Positions 22,291-33,240 of a stretch of 64,000 bases of DNA are shown one piece after another. The notes beneath the pieces are model-generated. The model saw nothing but the letters and a program-made list of their open reading frames with translations. It did no database searches and was not told the origin of the DNA. A program made the translations under genes and the position numbers. This stretch comes from Gelatoporia subvermispora B (taxonomy: Eukaryota > Basidiomycota > Agaricomycetes > Polyporales > Gelatoporiaceae): NCBI GenBank assembly GCA_000320605.2, contig KB445803.1, positions 516,714 through 580,713 on the forward strand. Reading direction: 5' to 3'. Numbering within the stretch: position 1 is the stretch's first letter; each line of letters starts with the position of its first letter.

Positions 22291-22971
22291 TCTGTCTCGT
22301 GTCGTCACCGGTGTCTATCGCCCCCGCCCGCCACACCATCAATCGCTCCCAACTGCGTTCTGATACAACGAACGGTGCACCCGCATGATGCGGAAGGCGC
22401 CGACAATACATCTACCCAGAACTGCTCCAGAGCACACCCACCATCTCGCATAACGGTGCATCTCGTCATCCTGATCTGCTAAGCATACATCCGCGTACTG
22501 AGCAACTCGAACACTTACCGTTCGGCGTGAGCTTAGTCTGCTGGCCTCGACATCTAACTCCGAGCCTCAGTGGAAACTGTCGGCACCACGCCGCGACTCT
22601 CCCCGAGTAGAAGGGCCACAAAACCACAGGGACATATTATGCGAATGCCCAGCTGACTGTCTTGTATACATCGATGCGCCGTTGTACATGGCGTGGACAG
22701 CCTAGCCTACCGGTGCCAGAGTCTCAAGATAACTTCATGACCGGCACCGGCACCCTGATGACTCTGATGTGTCCGTCTGTTCGCTTGGAAGATCAAAATG
22801 GGGCAGAGATTGTGTCCCGGGCTCAAGATATCTGCGGCGACGTGAATTGAGGTCCGGTATTACGCATCTGTGGGTGTACCGGTATATAAGGGTCACTCAA
22901 GACTCGTGAACTCCTCGTTTCATACTTCGCAAAGTTCAAACGGCCTGCTACTCGATTATCTTTGTAACGCT
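22291..22971 (+). promoter_or_regulatory. Upstream region of lectin copy C with TATA box
   Basis: Homologous to the A and B upstream regions (CGTTCTGATACAACGAACGG is shared almost exactly with unit 1 near 12391). TATATAAG lies at 22883-22890, 89 bp before the ATG. Confidence 0.65.
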
Positions 22972-25691
22972 ATGTCTACCCCGTACATCCCCTCTATCGG
23001 TGAGGACGGCAGTTTTGTCTCCTCTCTCAGTAACACTCATTCCACTCAACCAGCTGAAGGCGCATATTGGGCTCGCAACAAGTCGACGAAATGGTCGTTC
23101 GGGCTCGGGCCCACACCGTCTGGAGGAAATACCCCTCTCGTCGGACAAGACCCGCACCCGCTGCGCCAGGCGCTCACAGACCAGTCCCAGATGTGGCTCT
23201 TCGAGCCGCTCTCAGACGGCAGGCACTTCCGAATTCGCAACGCCCAGCTTGGCTCCCTCCTCGATGTTGCGGACTGGACCACCGCGGACGGCGCGTCGGT
23301 CATCCTGTATAGACCGACCGGAGGTGCCAATCAGGATTGGACGGTCGAGTGGGTGGATGGTTCCAATGGGCGAGTACTATTCTGCTCTGGACGCTATTGC
23401 ACACTTCTGATACGGCTGTTGTTGATTCAGGGTCTCTTATTATCGCATCATCAATGTATACACGAAGAAGTGCCTCACGCAGACCACCACCTCCGGCAAC
23501 CCGATCGTCTCATCTGCGTGGGTTGACGGGGACCAGCAGCGCTGGTCTTTCGAGCCGGTCGTCTTCCCGCCGGTATACTGGATCTCCCACGCAGAGACTG
23601 GCTGGTACCTGCAGTACGACAAGTCGAATGGCGCGACCGTCGGCAACAAGATCTCCGCCACTGCTGATACACTGTCACAGCTGTGGTTCCTCGAGTCTCG
23701 CGCCGACAGCGACGCATATGTGATCCGTAGTGTGGAGGATGACCAGAAAGTCCTGGACTTATCTGACAATAGCATGGACGATGGAGCTCCTGTGATCGCA
23801 TGGACTTACAATGGAGGGATGAATCAGCAGTGGGTGATCAACGACCTGGCGATCAGCTTCAACCCCAATGAGGATCGGTGTGTATTGCAGATCTCCATCA
23901 AATTGATCCGGCAATTGAATGTCGTGCACAGCGTCAAGATCTTCAGTGCGCTCGCGCACACCGTCATCCAAGTCATACAAAGGTCCTCATCCGGCACGCT
24001 CCAGGCGCAGACCGACAAGGGCAACATGTCGCAGACCTGGAGGCTCCACCAATACCCATTCGCCCCTGTCTACTGGACGACGATCCAGAACCTGAAATCA
24101 GGCACATTTCTCAGGCAGAATAGCAGCTCGGTCATGCCCTCCAGTGGCGCGGCAAACGCGCTTGACTTCAGCGTTCAGTGGCGATTCGTACCCGACCGCA
24201 ACCAGCCGCACCACTATCGGCTTGTCAACCGTGGAACCAACTGGGTCATCCTCGGGAGGAGCGCGTCGCCGACGGTCACTGCCGCTGAGCAGAATCGAGA
24301 GGAACGAGGCGATCTGTGGGCGATCGAACGCGCTGGCCCAGGCATTGCAATCGTTAATACGATCACTGTCGGCGCTCTTGACCACTACGCTGGGGGAACG
24401 ACCATCGAGGCCTATCCGAACAACGGAGTCGACAACGTCTTACACCAATGGGTTACTGTTCAGGTGTGTTGAGAGCGGTTTGTCTGAGACTATGAGATTG
24501 TACATGTCTCGGCTCACGCACATGACTCTTTTCCAGGTGTCTGACCGCGTACCGTCATTTGCGCTTGTCAATTCGCGCACCGGCCGGTCGCTGATGCTCA
24601 AAAGCTCCAAAGAATCTGACGAGCAAGGTGTGACAACGAGCCCTGACGTGGTGAACGACTGGAGCAATCAGTGGTTCCTGGACAACCTCAGTGGCGAGGA
24701 TGGTTCCGATTCCCCCACCTATGCAATCATCAGCAAGGTCTCGGGGACAGTACTTGATCATTATTACTCGAAACGCATTGAGGCTTACTACGACACCACG
24801 GATCACCCTAACCACCAATGGCGCCTCCTTCCGTGCCCCTGCGGCGAGCGCTATTTCCAGATCGTGAACGTGGCGACTGGCCGCTTCCTCGAGGAAAGGG
24901 AGACCGGAATCCCAAACGCCAATGCGACGACTCCGATGAACCCGACGAACCCGACTGACAACGACAGGGCCCAGTGCTGGGAGTTGGTATCTACGCGCCT
25001 TGGCGATTACGACCTCATCATCGCGGATGACGATGTGCTCCAGCGGCTCTTACCGTATTCTCAGCCGGACGTCGCCAGCGAGCTGGAGCATCACATCGTG
25101 AAGCGTGCACCAGGCCGCGAGAAGAAGGGCAAACGAAAGGACACACACGTCCCCCAGAACCCGCGGCTCTTGCAGGACATTGCCCAGGAACTCACCGCCG
25201 CGTTCGAATATGCGATCGGACAGTGGTTGGATGATATAATCCCGTCTAACGTCCAGTCGGGAACACGCGTGTCAGTGATGCGGAGCGAGCTCGAGGCTAA
25301 CACCAATGTCCGCCTCCCGCGCGGACTTCGACCTGGCTCCGACACGCCCGGCTGGATCCGTATCGACATCCAGGGGACGTATGAGTCTACCCCCGGCCAG
25401 CGCGTCGCAAATATCCAGGGCCAGTGGAACAATTCTTCGGTGTTCCATGTGATCGTGCCCGTCGGTGCTCGTATTGGCCGCCAGATCATTCAGGATGCAA
25501 TGCGTCTGAGTCTCCGGCAGCACACGAGCGTCATCCTCGAGGCTTCTAACAGCAAGCCTTCCTCTGGAGGAACGAAGCCGGGAACGAAGCCCCCGCCTCC
25601 TCCTGGCCCTTCGGGCGGAAGGGGAAATGGCTGGATCTATTATACCGCCGTCCTCGGCTTTGTGCTCCTCCTGTCCCAGTTAGGAATTTAG
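22972..25691 (+). CDS. Four-trefoil ricin-B-type lectin with C-terminal hydrophobic tail, copy C
   Basis: Exons 22972-22999, 23060-23369, 23431-23877, 23932-24463 and 24537-25691 give 823 aa with the same four trefoils, unrecognised C-terminal domain (basic run, GWIRIDIQG), Pro-rich linker and hydrophobic end as copy B. There is no N-terminal signal peptide. The intron at 23370-23430 has a GC donor (GCGAGT); copy B uses GT at the same place. The next intron (23878-23931) is 54 nt and open in frame, so both spliced and unspliced forms would be full length. Because introns 1 and 2 are needed to hold the frame in A and B, I use the same model here even though the first intron of C can also be read through. 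Likely functional; role unknown. Confidence 0.82.
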
Positions 25692-26115
25692 TGCATTGGG
25701 TACATGTTCGATGCTTGAAAGTGCTAGGTAAGTTCTTCTCCTTGTTGATTGCCCCCAGAGTCCATGTATCGTGATGTGATCCTACCAATGCCACATTTTC
25801 TTGATCTGCGAAGTGTTGTCCGTTGGTGGTGTCCTGTATGACTAGAATGGAGCTTCGTATAGTTGTATGATGGTGTCACTGCGTTTCCTGTGATCCTCGA
25901 AGAGGTGCTGATGTCCGTAGCTACCGAATGTACTTGGAGTTTGCGAATACATGACCAGGTTGTTTGCCCGTAGTTGATGGATGCATTCATTTGGGACGGT
26001 TTCAACTTCCCAAGGCTCGCGGATGAGGCCAGGCACTCCCGGAAGTCCTAGGACGTTCTGCACCAGAGGACACGCTCCATGAACAACTGTTGACTAATCT
26101 TCATCAAACACATCG
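25692..26115 (+). repeat. Conserved 3' flank of the lectin unit (unit 3)
   Basis: Parallel to 21375-21795, block by block. The match stops near ACACATCGCGAGG, which marks the right edge of the tandem duplication. Confidence 0.75.
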
Positions 26116-26871
26116 CGAGGCAGGTGGCTTCCCCAGGGAGCAGGTACACATCGAAGTCCAGAGTACGCAACTTGGCGCTTGCCAATTACGCTTCTGAGTG
26201 GGTACTTGGCGCCATGTTGCGCAACTTGCAAGTCCCGATAGTTGCTCCGCACTCTCTCATCGCTGCGTTCATAGACCACCACGCCACTTTTCAGTTGGAG
26301 AGGAAACAGGGCAACATATGCAAATCATCAACACAAAGGCACTGAACGATAAAGTCCTCTCGGCCTATCGCTCTTCTGATCCATGCACGCATCACAGCAT
26401 CTGCACAGCGCGTCACGTCCCGTGCCCCCAACCTTGAAACGTTGAGAAGTTCAGACCGCTACACCGAGTCCTTGAAAGCATCGGCCCCGCAGCCCCGCAG
26501 CCCTACAGCAACCACCACCACCACGCACAACCTGCGCACACGCGCACGAGCGCACTCACCACCGTCACAGTGGGACCAAGTCCAGTAGTACCAGCTCGTT
26601 CTAGCGAATGCGATTGTTCGATATATCCGAACGGAGGAGTTGCATGCATGGAACTGCCAGTCTGCAAACGCGTCACCCCCACGTGATCGTGTCTACGCGC
26701 GTGTCGAAGCTGAAGGGCGGCGCGGCCGCGCTCGAGGCTCGGAGGTTGGAAAGCGCAGCGCTCCGGCCGTCTGCCGCAGCCTCACCTAGATCAGAACCGT
26801 CTCTCTTCTCCTCATACGACTCCGCATGACATTCACGCCGTTGCTTTCTTGATACATAACGACCTCTGACG
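26116..26871. other. Intergenic, no gene recognised
   Basis: Unique sequence between the lectin array and the M50B-like gene. It contains a low-complexity CCCCGCAGC / CACCACCACCACG stretch around 26485-26560, and otherwise nothing recognisable. Confidence 0.5.
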
Positions 26872-28392
26872 ATGCCCGCCGCCAATTTCTCGAATCATGA
26901 ACTCTACCTGTTCGTTCGGGACGCCCGTTCCTCACTGACTCCGAATCATACGCAAGAAATCACACTGATCGTTGCGGCATGCTATGTTGTTGCAATAGGT
27001 ATCCTTTGGTGCGCTTAATTCTCCTTTACCGATGTGCATCATACTGAGCATGCACTAGGCATGTACCATATCTTTCAGTCATCAGTCAGTGTTTTCGAGG
27101 ATTCCACTTCGTTGAAATTGCAGGCAACTAAACCTGTTCTCTGGGCGATCTTCTATTCCAGTATATCCATTCAAGTGAGCACCTTGCTAAATTTTTGAGC
27201 ACTACTGATTTGACATAGATTGTTAACCGTGGGGTTGCACGAGGTAAGAGTCATATCGTGTAGTCGTGGGTGGAACTCAGCAACTAACACGAATATTGCA
27301 GATGAGCCATGCAGTCACTGGCGGTAAGCCACGGATATTGCACACCACGGAGTCAGCCTGTCATCAATACGACGAAACCTTCTAGTTCTCACTTGCGCAC
27401 ACATTCACTCAATTGAACTGGACCGTAAGTCCTTCAAAGCACCTTGAAATCCATGACGTTCACACTTCCTTCATCTAGCTGACGAGGGTGGCGCAACCCG
27501 CATGTCGGGCGGGATTCCTTGGATCACACTTCCCGCCGGCTACCTCGGGTCCTCGTTCATCGGCGCGGCGCTCATTGCTTGCGGCTTCGACACGAACGCA
27601 AGCAAGGTCGCCTCGCTCGTGCTCGCAGGGTTCTTCCTGCTTACCCTGTGGTGGGCACGGAAAGAATGGCTGTAAGTCGCCAAGTTATACTCGAAGTTAA
27701 CGGAGAAATCTGAGCAGTTTGCACGCAGGACGTGGCTGCTCATTCTCGGCATGTCCGGACTAATTATCCTGTTCTGGTTCGTCGAAGGCGGTGTGGCTCT
27801 TCGGTTCTTCGTACGTCCGGTTTCACGTAGGCACTTTATCGACAATGCTTCACGACACAATGACTGCACATAGATTCTGTTCATTGGCGTCATGTCAGAC
27901 CTCTATGTCCTGTGGGATATTATAGGTTAGCTGTCTTGGCCACCTCCATACGCTCGATTTACAGCTATTTTGTAGATGACACCATTGAAAGGAAGGTCAA
28001 TGGTTCCGATGCATCCGCCTTCGCCAAAATATGCGGCTGCTGCCCCTCGCAAGGTAGGCCTCCCCTACCAGACTTCCCCCTCACACTTCTGAACTGGACG
28101 TCAACAGTATGGGGTGTAATATGGTTGATTGAGGCGATCTGCCTCTTTGCAGCCGGTATTATTATCGGTCTTGTAGCCTTCAAGGTCTGCGAACACGACA
28201 CTTTTGTACCATCCCGTCAGTTCCGGAGCTCACATTCTGCCACAGGAATCAAGCACTCAACAAGAGTCGGACGCCACTCATTTCTTACCTGTGCCCGGCG
28301 AGCCCAATCCGAATGCTGCCATAGGCTTTTGGCCCGCATCACTCTTCAGCCTAGCTGCATCGGCAGCTACTTCTGCTTTCCTTCTGCTCTGA
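26872..28392 (+). CDS. Peptidase M50B-like integral membrane protein
   Basis: A polytopic membrane protein of the fungal M50B-like family, related in motif to site-2 zinc proteases. Eleven exons (26872-27008, 27124-27174, 27219-27243, 27302-27323, 27386-27424, 27479-27671, 27729-27810, 27874-27925, 27976-28053, 28108-28184, 28246-28392) stay in frame to 300 aa. After an N-terminal helix (~30-46) comes YPFKLLTVGLHEMSHA with an HExxH zinc motif at residues ~70-74. Then follow LDPDEGG, IPWITLPAGYLGSS and several hydrophobic helices, with KICGCCPSQ in a loop before the last pair. An intron splits HE from MSH. The second exon border is the least certain. Substrate unknown; such proteins usually sit in internal membranes. 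Very short exons (22 and 25 nt) are notable. Confidence 0.85.
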
Positions 28393-28996
28393 CATTGATG
28401 ATCCTGTGTCTTATCTTCCGCTGCGTTATCCCTTCCCTTGCTACGCGTTGCTTGATCTTGGACCTGTCCCGCTGTATCCCGCTATCTGCGACCTTACACT
28501 TGATGTATTATACCTGACTTGGACGATGACTGCATGTCTAGATACCTGCGTTTTCTTGATGCCGACTTGCAACATTCTTGGACGAGGCTGTCTGGGAATA
28601 GACCCACTTGAACACAGTGCCAGACAATTGTTCGTGCGATAGTACTTGTAAGCAAGCACAGAGGTCGAAAAGGTCGACTATGTTCGCCTCGACAGCGGGA
28701 ATGTGATTCTAGTGCGACCACTACGACGACGCCTGCGCTCCATCGGCTATGAATGTCTTGACTGTACAAAAATTGCCTGATCGAATTTCATCAAGTCTCA
28801 TCCATTCGCATGAGTTTCGCAAAGTTCAATCAATTCGCTTCATCAAAGCAAGTTCATGGGCGGAAAACAATCAGGATGTGCTTTGAGCGTCGCATGCACT
28901 ACACTATCTGACGGGAAAACCGTGAAGATATATCACATACAATATAGCATCTCGTACAAAGCACTGGTTCGCTAACACCGGATCTCATCGCAACCA
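28393..28996. other. Convergent intergenic region
   Basis: 3' flanks of the M50B-like gene and of cwc22. No convincing gene. Confidence 0.5.
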
Positions 28997-31768
28997 TTAC
29001 CGCCTCGAATCCCGTCCATACCGTTCGCGTGAGTCGGGCCTACGCCGGTCGCGATCGTCGTCGTAGCCCCTCCTCCTGTCATATCCGTCCCTTTCTGCGT
29101 CTCGCTCCCGCGAGCGGCGGTCACGGTCATAGCGCGCACGAGGCGGCGGATGCGGCGACGGCGAGCGCGGACGCGCACGCTCGTCATCGCGGTCGCGGCC
29201 GTACCCACGATCGCGTTCACGATTGCGGGGCTCCGGTGTGTACTCCCGCCGACGTGGAGGCGAGTCGCGACGCGACCGATCCTTGTCGTTGTACCGGTCA
29301 TCGTCGCGCCTCCTGTCGTCGCCCTTTTCACGGTGCCGCACGGGTGGGGGTGTCAGTGAGCGGCGTCTGTCCCTGTCGCGCGGCGGGGGCGGGGGCGTGC
29401 GCGAGTCGCGCGAATGGTCCCGGTACTTGTCACGCCGCGGGGGTGTGACCGATCGTCGACGGCGAGGGGACCGCCGCGAGTCGTCGGATGAGTCTGACTC
29501 GGAATCCGAGACACTCGCGTCGGAGTCCGAGTCTGAAGAGCTGTCGGACGGGTCTGAGTCCGAGTCGGATGAGTCGGAGGAGGATTCAGCTTCGAGCAGA
29601 GCGCGACGCTGCTCCATGATGATCCGCGGGGCATTCTTGAGATGCTCACGCATCTCCTCCGTGGCCGCACCCAATCCGATACTAGTGAAGTAGTTGATGG
29701 CGAACCGGGTATCCTTGGGGTTGTCCATGGGGAACATTCCACTACACGCTCGCCGCACTTCGTCATCTTTGAATCGCTCTACGAGCGTCTTCAGGCCCAG
29801 CGCTTCTGTCACCTCGCCGAGCATGATTTTGACGAAGATACGGCTACTTGACGTGGTGTCTTCTTCTGTGAGTTTGATGCACTCCATGGCAGTCCACGAG
29901 ACAGAGTCCGTCGCGACGAGGTGTCCGAAGAAGCGCGCGATATTTCGAAGACGATTCGTTTCATACCGATGGATAGTGGTGTAGTAGTTGCCAAATGCCT
30001 GTTCGAAGCAGTCAAACCACACCCGATTCAGCTTGCAGAACCGCTCCCCGATAAGTCCGTAGAAGGTGGAGTACGATCGCTCTTGAGAGCAGCACTCAAT
30101 TATCATGTTGCAGAGCTCGATCTGTGACGACGATCAGCATAATGGCAGAAGGGTATGACAGAGATGTTGATATACCTCCTGACCCTCTGCGATTTGAACC
30201 TTCAACAATTTGTGTACAGCTTCTTCATAGTTCAACGCGTTCATGATTGTCAGGTAAATAACCTTTCGAAGGTTGATGAGGTTGGTCTCGGTGCGATCTT
30301 CGATACCTTCCTTCTCCGCAACAGCTAATATATATGAATGAGTGTCAGGAAGTTATAGAATAGGGCATTAACATACCCTCTTCCTCGTCTTCCTCGTCCG
30401 ACTCCTCTTCAGAACCAGATTCCTCATCTGAAGACCCTTCGCCGAGAATCTCAGCTTTGATGGCTTTATACCTCTCTTCGTTTTCAAGGAAATTAGGGTC
30501 GAACTTGAAGATGTCTGGTTGCCAATGAGTGAACGGGTGTGTGATGGAAAGGAAATGAACGTACTCAAGCCCTCCTGAACTTGTAGCTCTTCCTCAAGCT
30601 GAATCTGGTGGGTGATCTGATCATCCTCTTCCACAAGGTCGAGACCTTCCGGGACGATCGGGTTGTCCTTGTACTTGTCCTTCCTCACTTGCATGAGCAC
30701 TTCAATCATGTACTGTACACGCTGGCTGATTGTGCCCTCGTTCAGGACGGCGCGGAAGCGCTCAAAGACCGTTGCGTTCGCCTTCGGCGAGTTTTCCTGA
30801 AGGAAGGCGCCAACTTCGCGCGTAAAACCGACCGCGATCTCGATGGAGTCATCTGTTGGGCGCTCAAGCAGGAGCACAAGAATTTGCAGAGCAATGATTT
30901 CGTGCGCGACGCCTTGATTGACGAGATGTGCGATGAACGTAGTCGTGGAATGGCAGACGATCTGCATGTGTGAATAAGACACAAGCTGAATAGAAGGGAT
31001 ATCACCAGGCGTACTTTGTCATTCCTTTTGAATGCCCTCCTAAACTGACTGATCAATCGAGTCAACACTAGCTCTCCAACTTGTGGTAGCTTTGTGTTGA
31101 TGATTGCGACCAGGGCCGCGAAAACGGGTGTGAAGGGTAAACTGGCTGCTTGCGCCTTCATGACACTGCGCGCAAACAATCCCCGCCCACGGATGAGATT
31201 CTCCGAGAATAGTTCCGGGACGACGTGCTTAATGTTCGTAACGTTGACTCGGTTGACAATACCAGTGATCGACTTGCGCAGCGCGTCCCAGGAGACACGT
31301 TGGTACTCAGCACTCGCCTTGTCCTTCGACGCCGCCTCCTGCATCGCACGCAGCCGAGCCGGAGGGAGGTAGACACCTCCCGACCGCGAGTTGGTGAGTT
31401 TCGCAAACTCTGCCTTCGCGTCAAAGTCACCGGCCTTCTTCTCCTTGTCCTTGTCTTTCTCTTTCTCCAGCTTCTCAAGCTCGCTGGCGGCTATGCGCGC
31501 GGCCAGCTGACGTTCGCGCTCCGCGCGTCGTACAGGGTCCACATCCCCGACCTTTGGAACATCGACGAAGCGCGCCTTGAGGGGAGGGGACACAGAGCGG
31601 CGGCGTGTTGTGGGGGGTTGTTCAGACTTTTCGGGCGAACGCGATCGGGACCTAGGATAATGTCAATCCGCATTTGTGAGAATACGTAGACCATAGAACA
31701 TACCTCTTCCTGCCAGAATACGGAGATTCCGAAGGAGCAGTGGGGGTGAGAGTCGCCGCAGTCGCCAT
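28997..31768 (-). CDS. cwc22: Pre-mRNA-splicing factor Cwc22
   Basis: Cwc22 is a spliceosome-associated factor that holds eIF4A3/Prp2-related steps through a MIF4G domain and an MA3 domain. The minus-strand gene starts at 31768 with a Ser/Thr/Pro and RS-type N-terminus, and the first intron follows GRKR. The exon at ~31.5-31.0 kb holds a charged helix and the MIF4G start (GGVYLPPARLRAMQ, then SENLIRGRGLFARSVMKAQ). Exons at ~31.0-30.4 kb complete MIF4G and an acidic linker. The MA3 region includes ELCNMIIECCSQERSYSTFY and FGLIGERFC-like sequence near 30.1 kb, a family hallmark. The last exon ends in a long Arg/Ser/Asp-rich RS tail up to 28997. Introns are ~50-60 nt. It shares a 182-bp divergent promoter with the gene at 31951. 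Confidence 0.9.
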
Positions 31769-31950
31769 TGTAGTCGCCGTTCGAGACGTCGACTGCAGCT
31801 GCAGCGCATTACGGGGATGTGTTTGTCAGTATTTGCGCGCCACGCCACCGGGACAGTGGCGGGCCGCGCGCTCGCTGCCTCGGACGCTGAGCTCGCATCA
31901 GACGACGACCGTGTCTTGATAATACACTCTTTCTGCGACTGCCAATTCAG
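31769..31950. promoter_or_regulatory. Shared divergent promoter, cwc22 / LACTB2-like
   Basis: Only 182 bp lie between the two start codons, so both leaders and core promoters must overlap or abut. No clear TATA box is visible. Confidence 0.6.
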
Positions 31951-33151
31951 ATGGATGCTTTAGAGGCTATTCCGACGCTAACACGGGTGAGGATAGTGCT
32001 AATTCTGCCTGACGGGTTGACTTCACATTACTCTAGTTGAGCAAGAGTGTGGTTAGGATCCTGGGTCAGGTACTTGTCCTTCCGCGAACCCTAATATGAA
32101 TGTGCGATCTGCGATGCTCATGGGACTTCTATGATCTCGTAGAACCCGGGGAAGTTCACGCTACAAGGTATAATGTTGAGTCTGTGACGGATTGGGTCAA
32201 TTCTGACAATCCGCAGGGACGAACACATATCTTATCGGGCACCATAACCCGTACATCCTCGTCGACACCGGTGAAGGGAAGGCAGAGTACATCCCTCACC
32301 TCGAGGAAGCACTTCGGGACATCACGAAGGAGGTACACGCCGACAAGCCAGATATTTCCGACATCATCATCACACATAAGCACCATGACCACTGCGGAGG
32401 CCTCCCATCAGTCCTAGCCTTGTTGCGCCGTCTATGGGACACTAAGCAGGGCGGTTCTACACCATTCGTCCCCCCACGGATACACAAACTGCCCCTTCCA
32501 ACAACAGATGACAGGCTGCAGTCTGTCCTCGAAAGCCTTCCTCAAGGCTCATACACGCCAGGCCCCACGGGCGGGCCCGTGCATGATCTCCACGACGGCC
32601 AACTCTTACCTGTGACCCCCTCTCCCTCCGATACCACCACCACCTCCTCTGTGCTCCAAGTACTGCACACTCCCGGCCACACCGCCGACTCGCTCTGCCT
32701 CTACTACCCCGCCGTCCGTGCGCTCTTCACTGCGGATACCGTCCTGGGGCACGGGAGCGCCGTCTTCGAGGAGCTCGGGCCATACATGTCGAGCCTGCGC
32801 ACGCTCATCGACTTCGGGTCCGCCGAAGTCGACGGCGCGCCGCGCTTTGGGACCGTGTACCCAGGACACGGTCCCGCGGTGCCCAACGGGCTCACACATG
32901 TGCGTACGTATTTGCAGCACCGCACCGAGCGCGAGGAGCAGGTGCTCAAGGTGCTCCAGTGGCCCCCACCCTCGGATGACCCCTGGACGACGTGGTCGCT
33001 CGTGCAGACGATCTATGCAGACTACCCCCAGTCGCTGTGGGAACCCGCCGCGGCGAGCGTCGCACAACACTTGCGCAAGCTCGAGGCAGAGGGCAGGGTG
33101 GAGTGCCTGGGCGGGTCGAGTAAGCGAGCAGAATGGGAGTTCATCCGATGA
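31951..33151 (+). CDS. LACTB2-like metallo-beta-lactamase-fold hydrolase
   Basis: Exons begin 31951 (MDALEAIPTLTR), then LSKSVVRILGQ, then NPGKFTLQ, then GTNTYLIG onward to the stop at 33149-33151, spliced through three short introns. The zinc-binding motif THKHHDHCGG (T-H-x-H-x-D-H), the later LHTPGHTADSLC and FTADTVLGHG, and YPGHGP are the ordered MBL-fold metal ligands. A C-terminal helical, winged-helix-like part (EEQVLKVLQWPP, LRKLEAEGRV) matches the LACTB2 family. Animal LACTB2 is a mitochondrial endoribonuclease. Some fungal relatives act as thioesterases in polyketide clusters, but there is no such cluster here, so a housekeeping hydrolase is more likely. Convergent with the FG-GAP gene, 89 bp apart. 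Confidence 0.88.
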
Positions 33152-33240
33152 TGTCTCGGACCTCTCGACACGCTTTATATAGATGGGTATCCAGATGGTA
33201 TATGGAACGGATGTATGGAGTGGATTACAGAATGTATGTA

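Noticed and set aside
29029..29693. Plus-strand frames over the end of cwc22
   Set aside because: Antisense of the Arg/Ser repeat tail; composition only.
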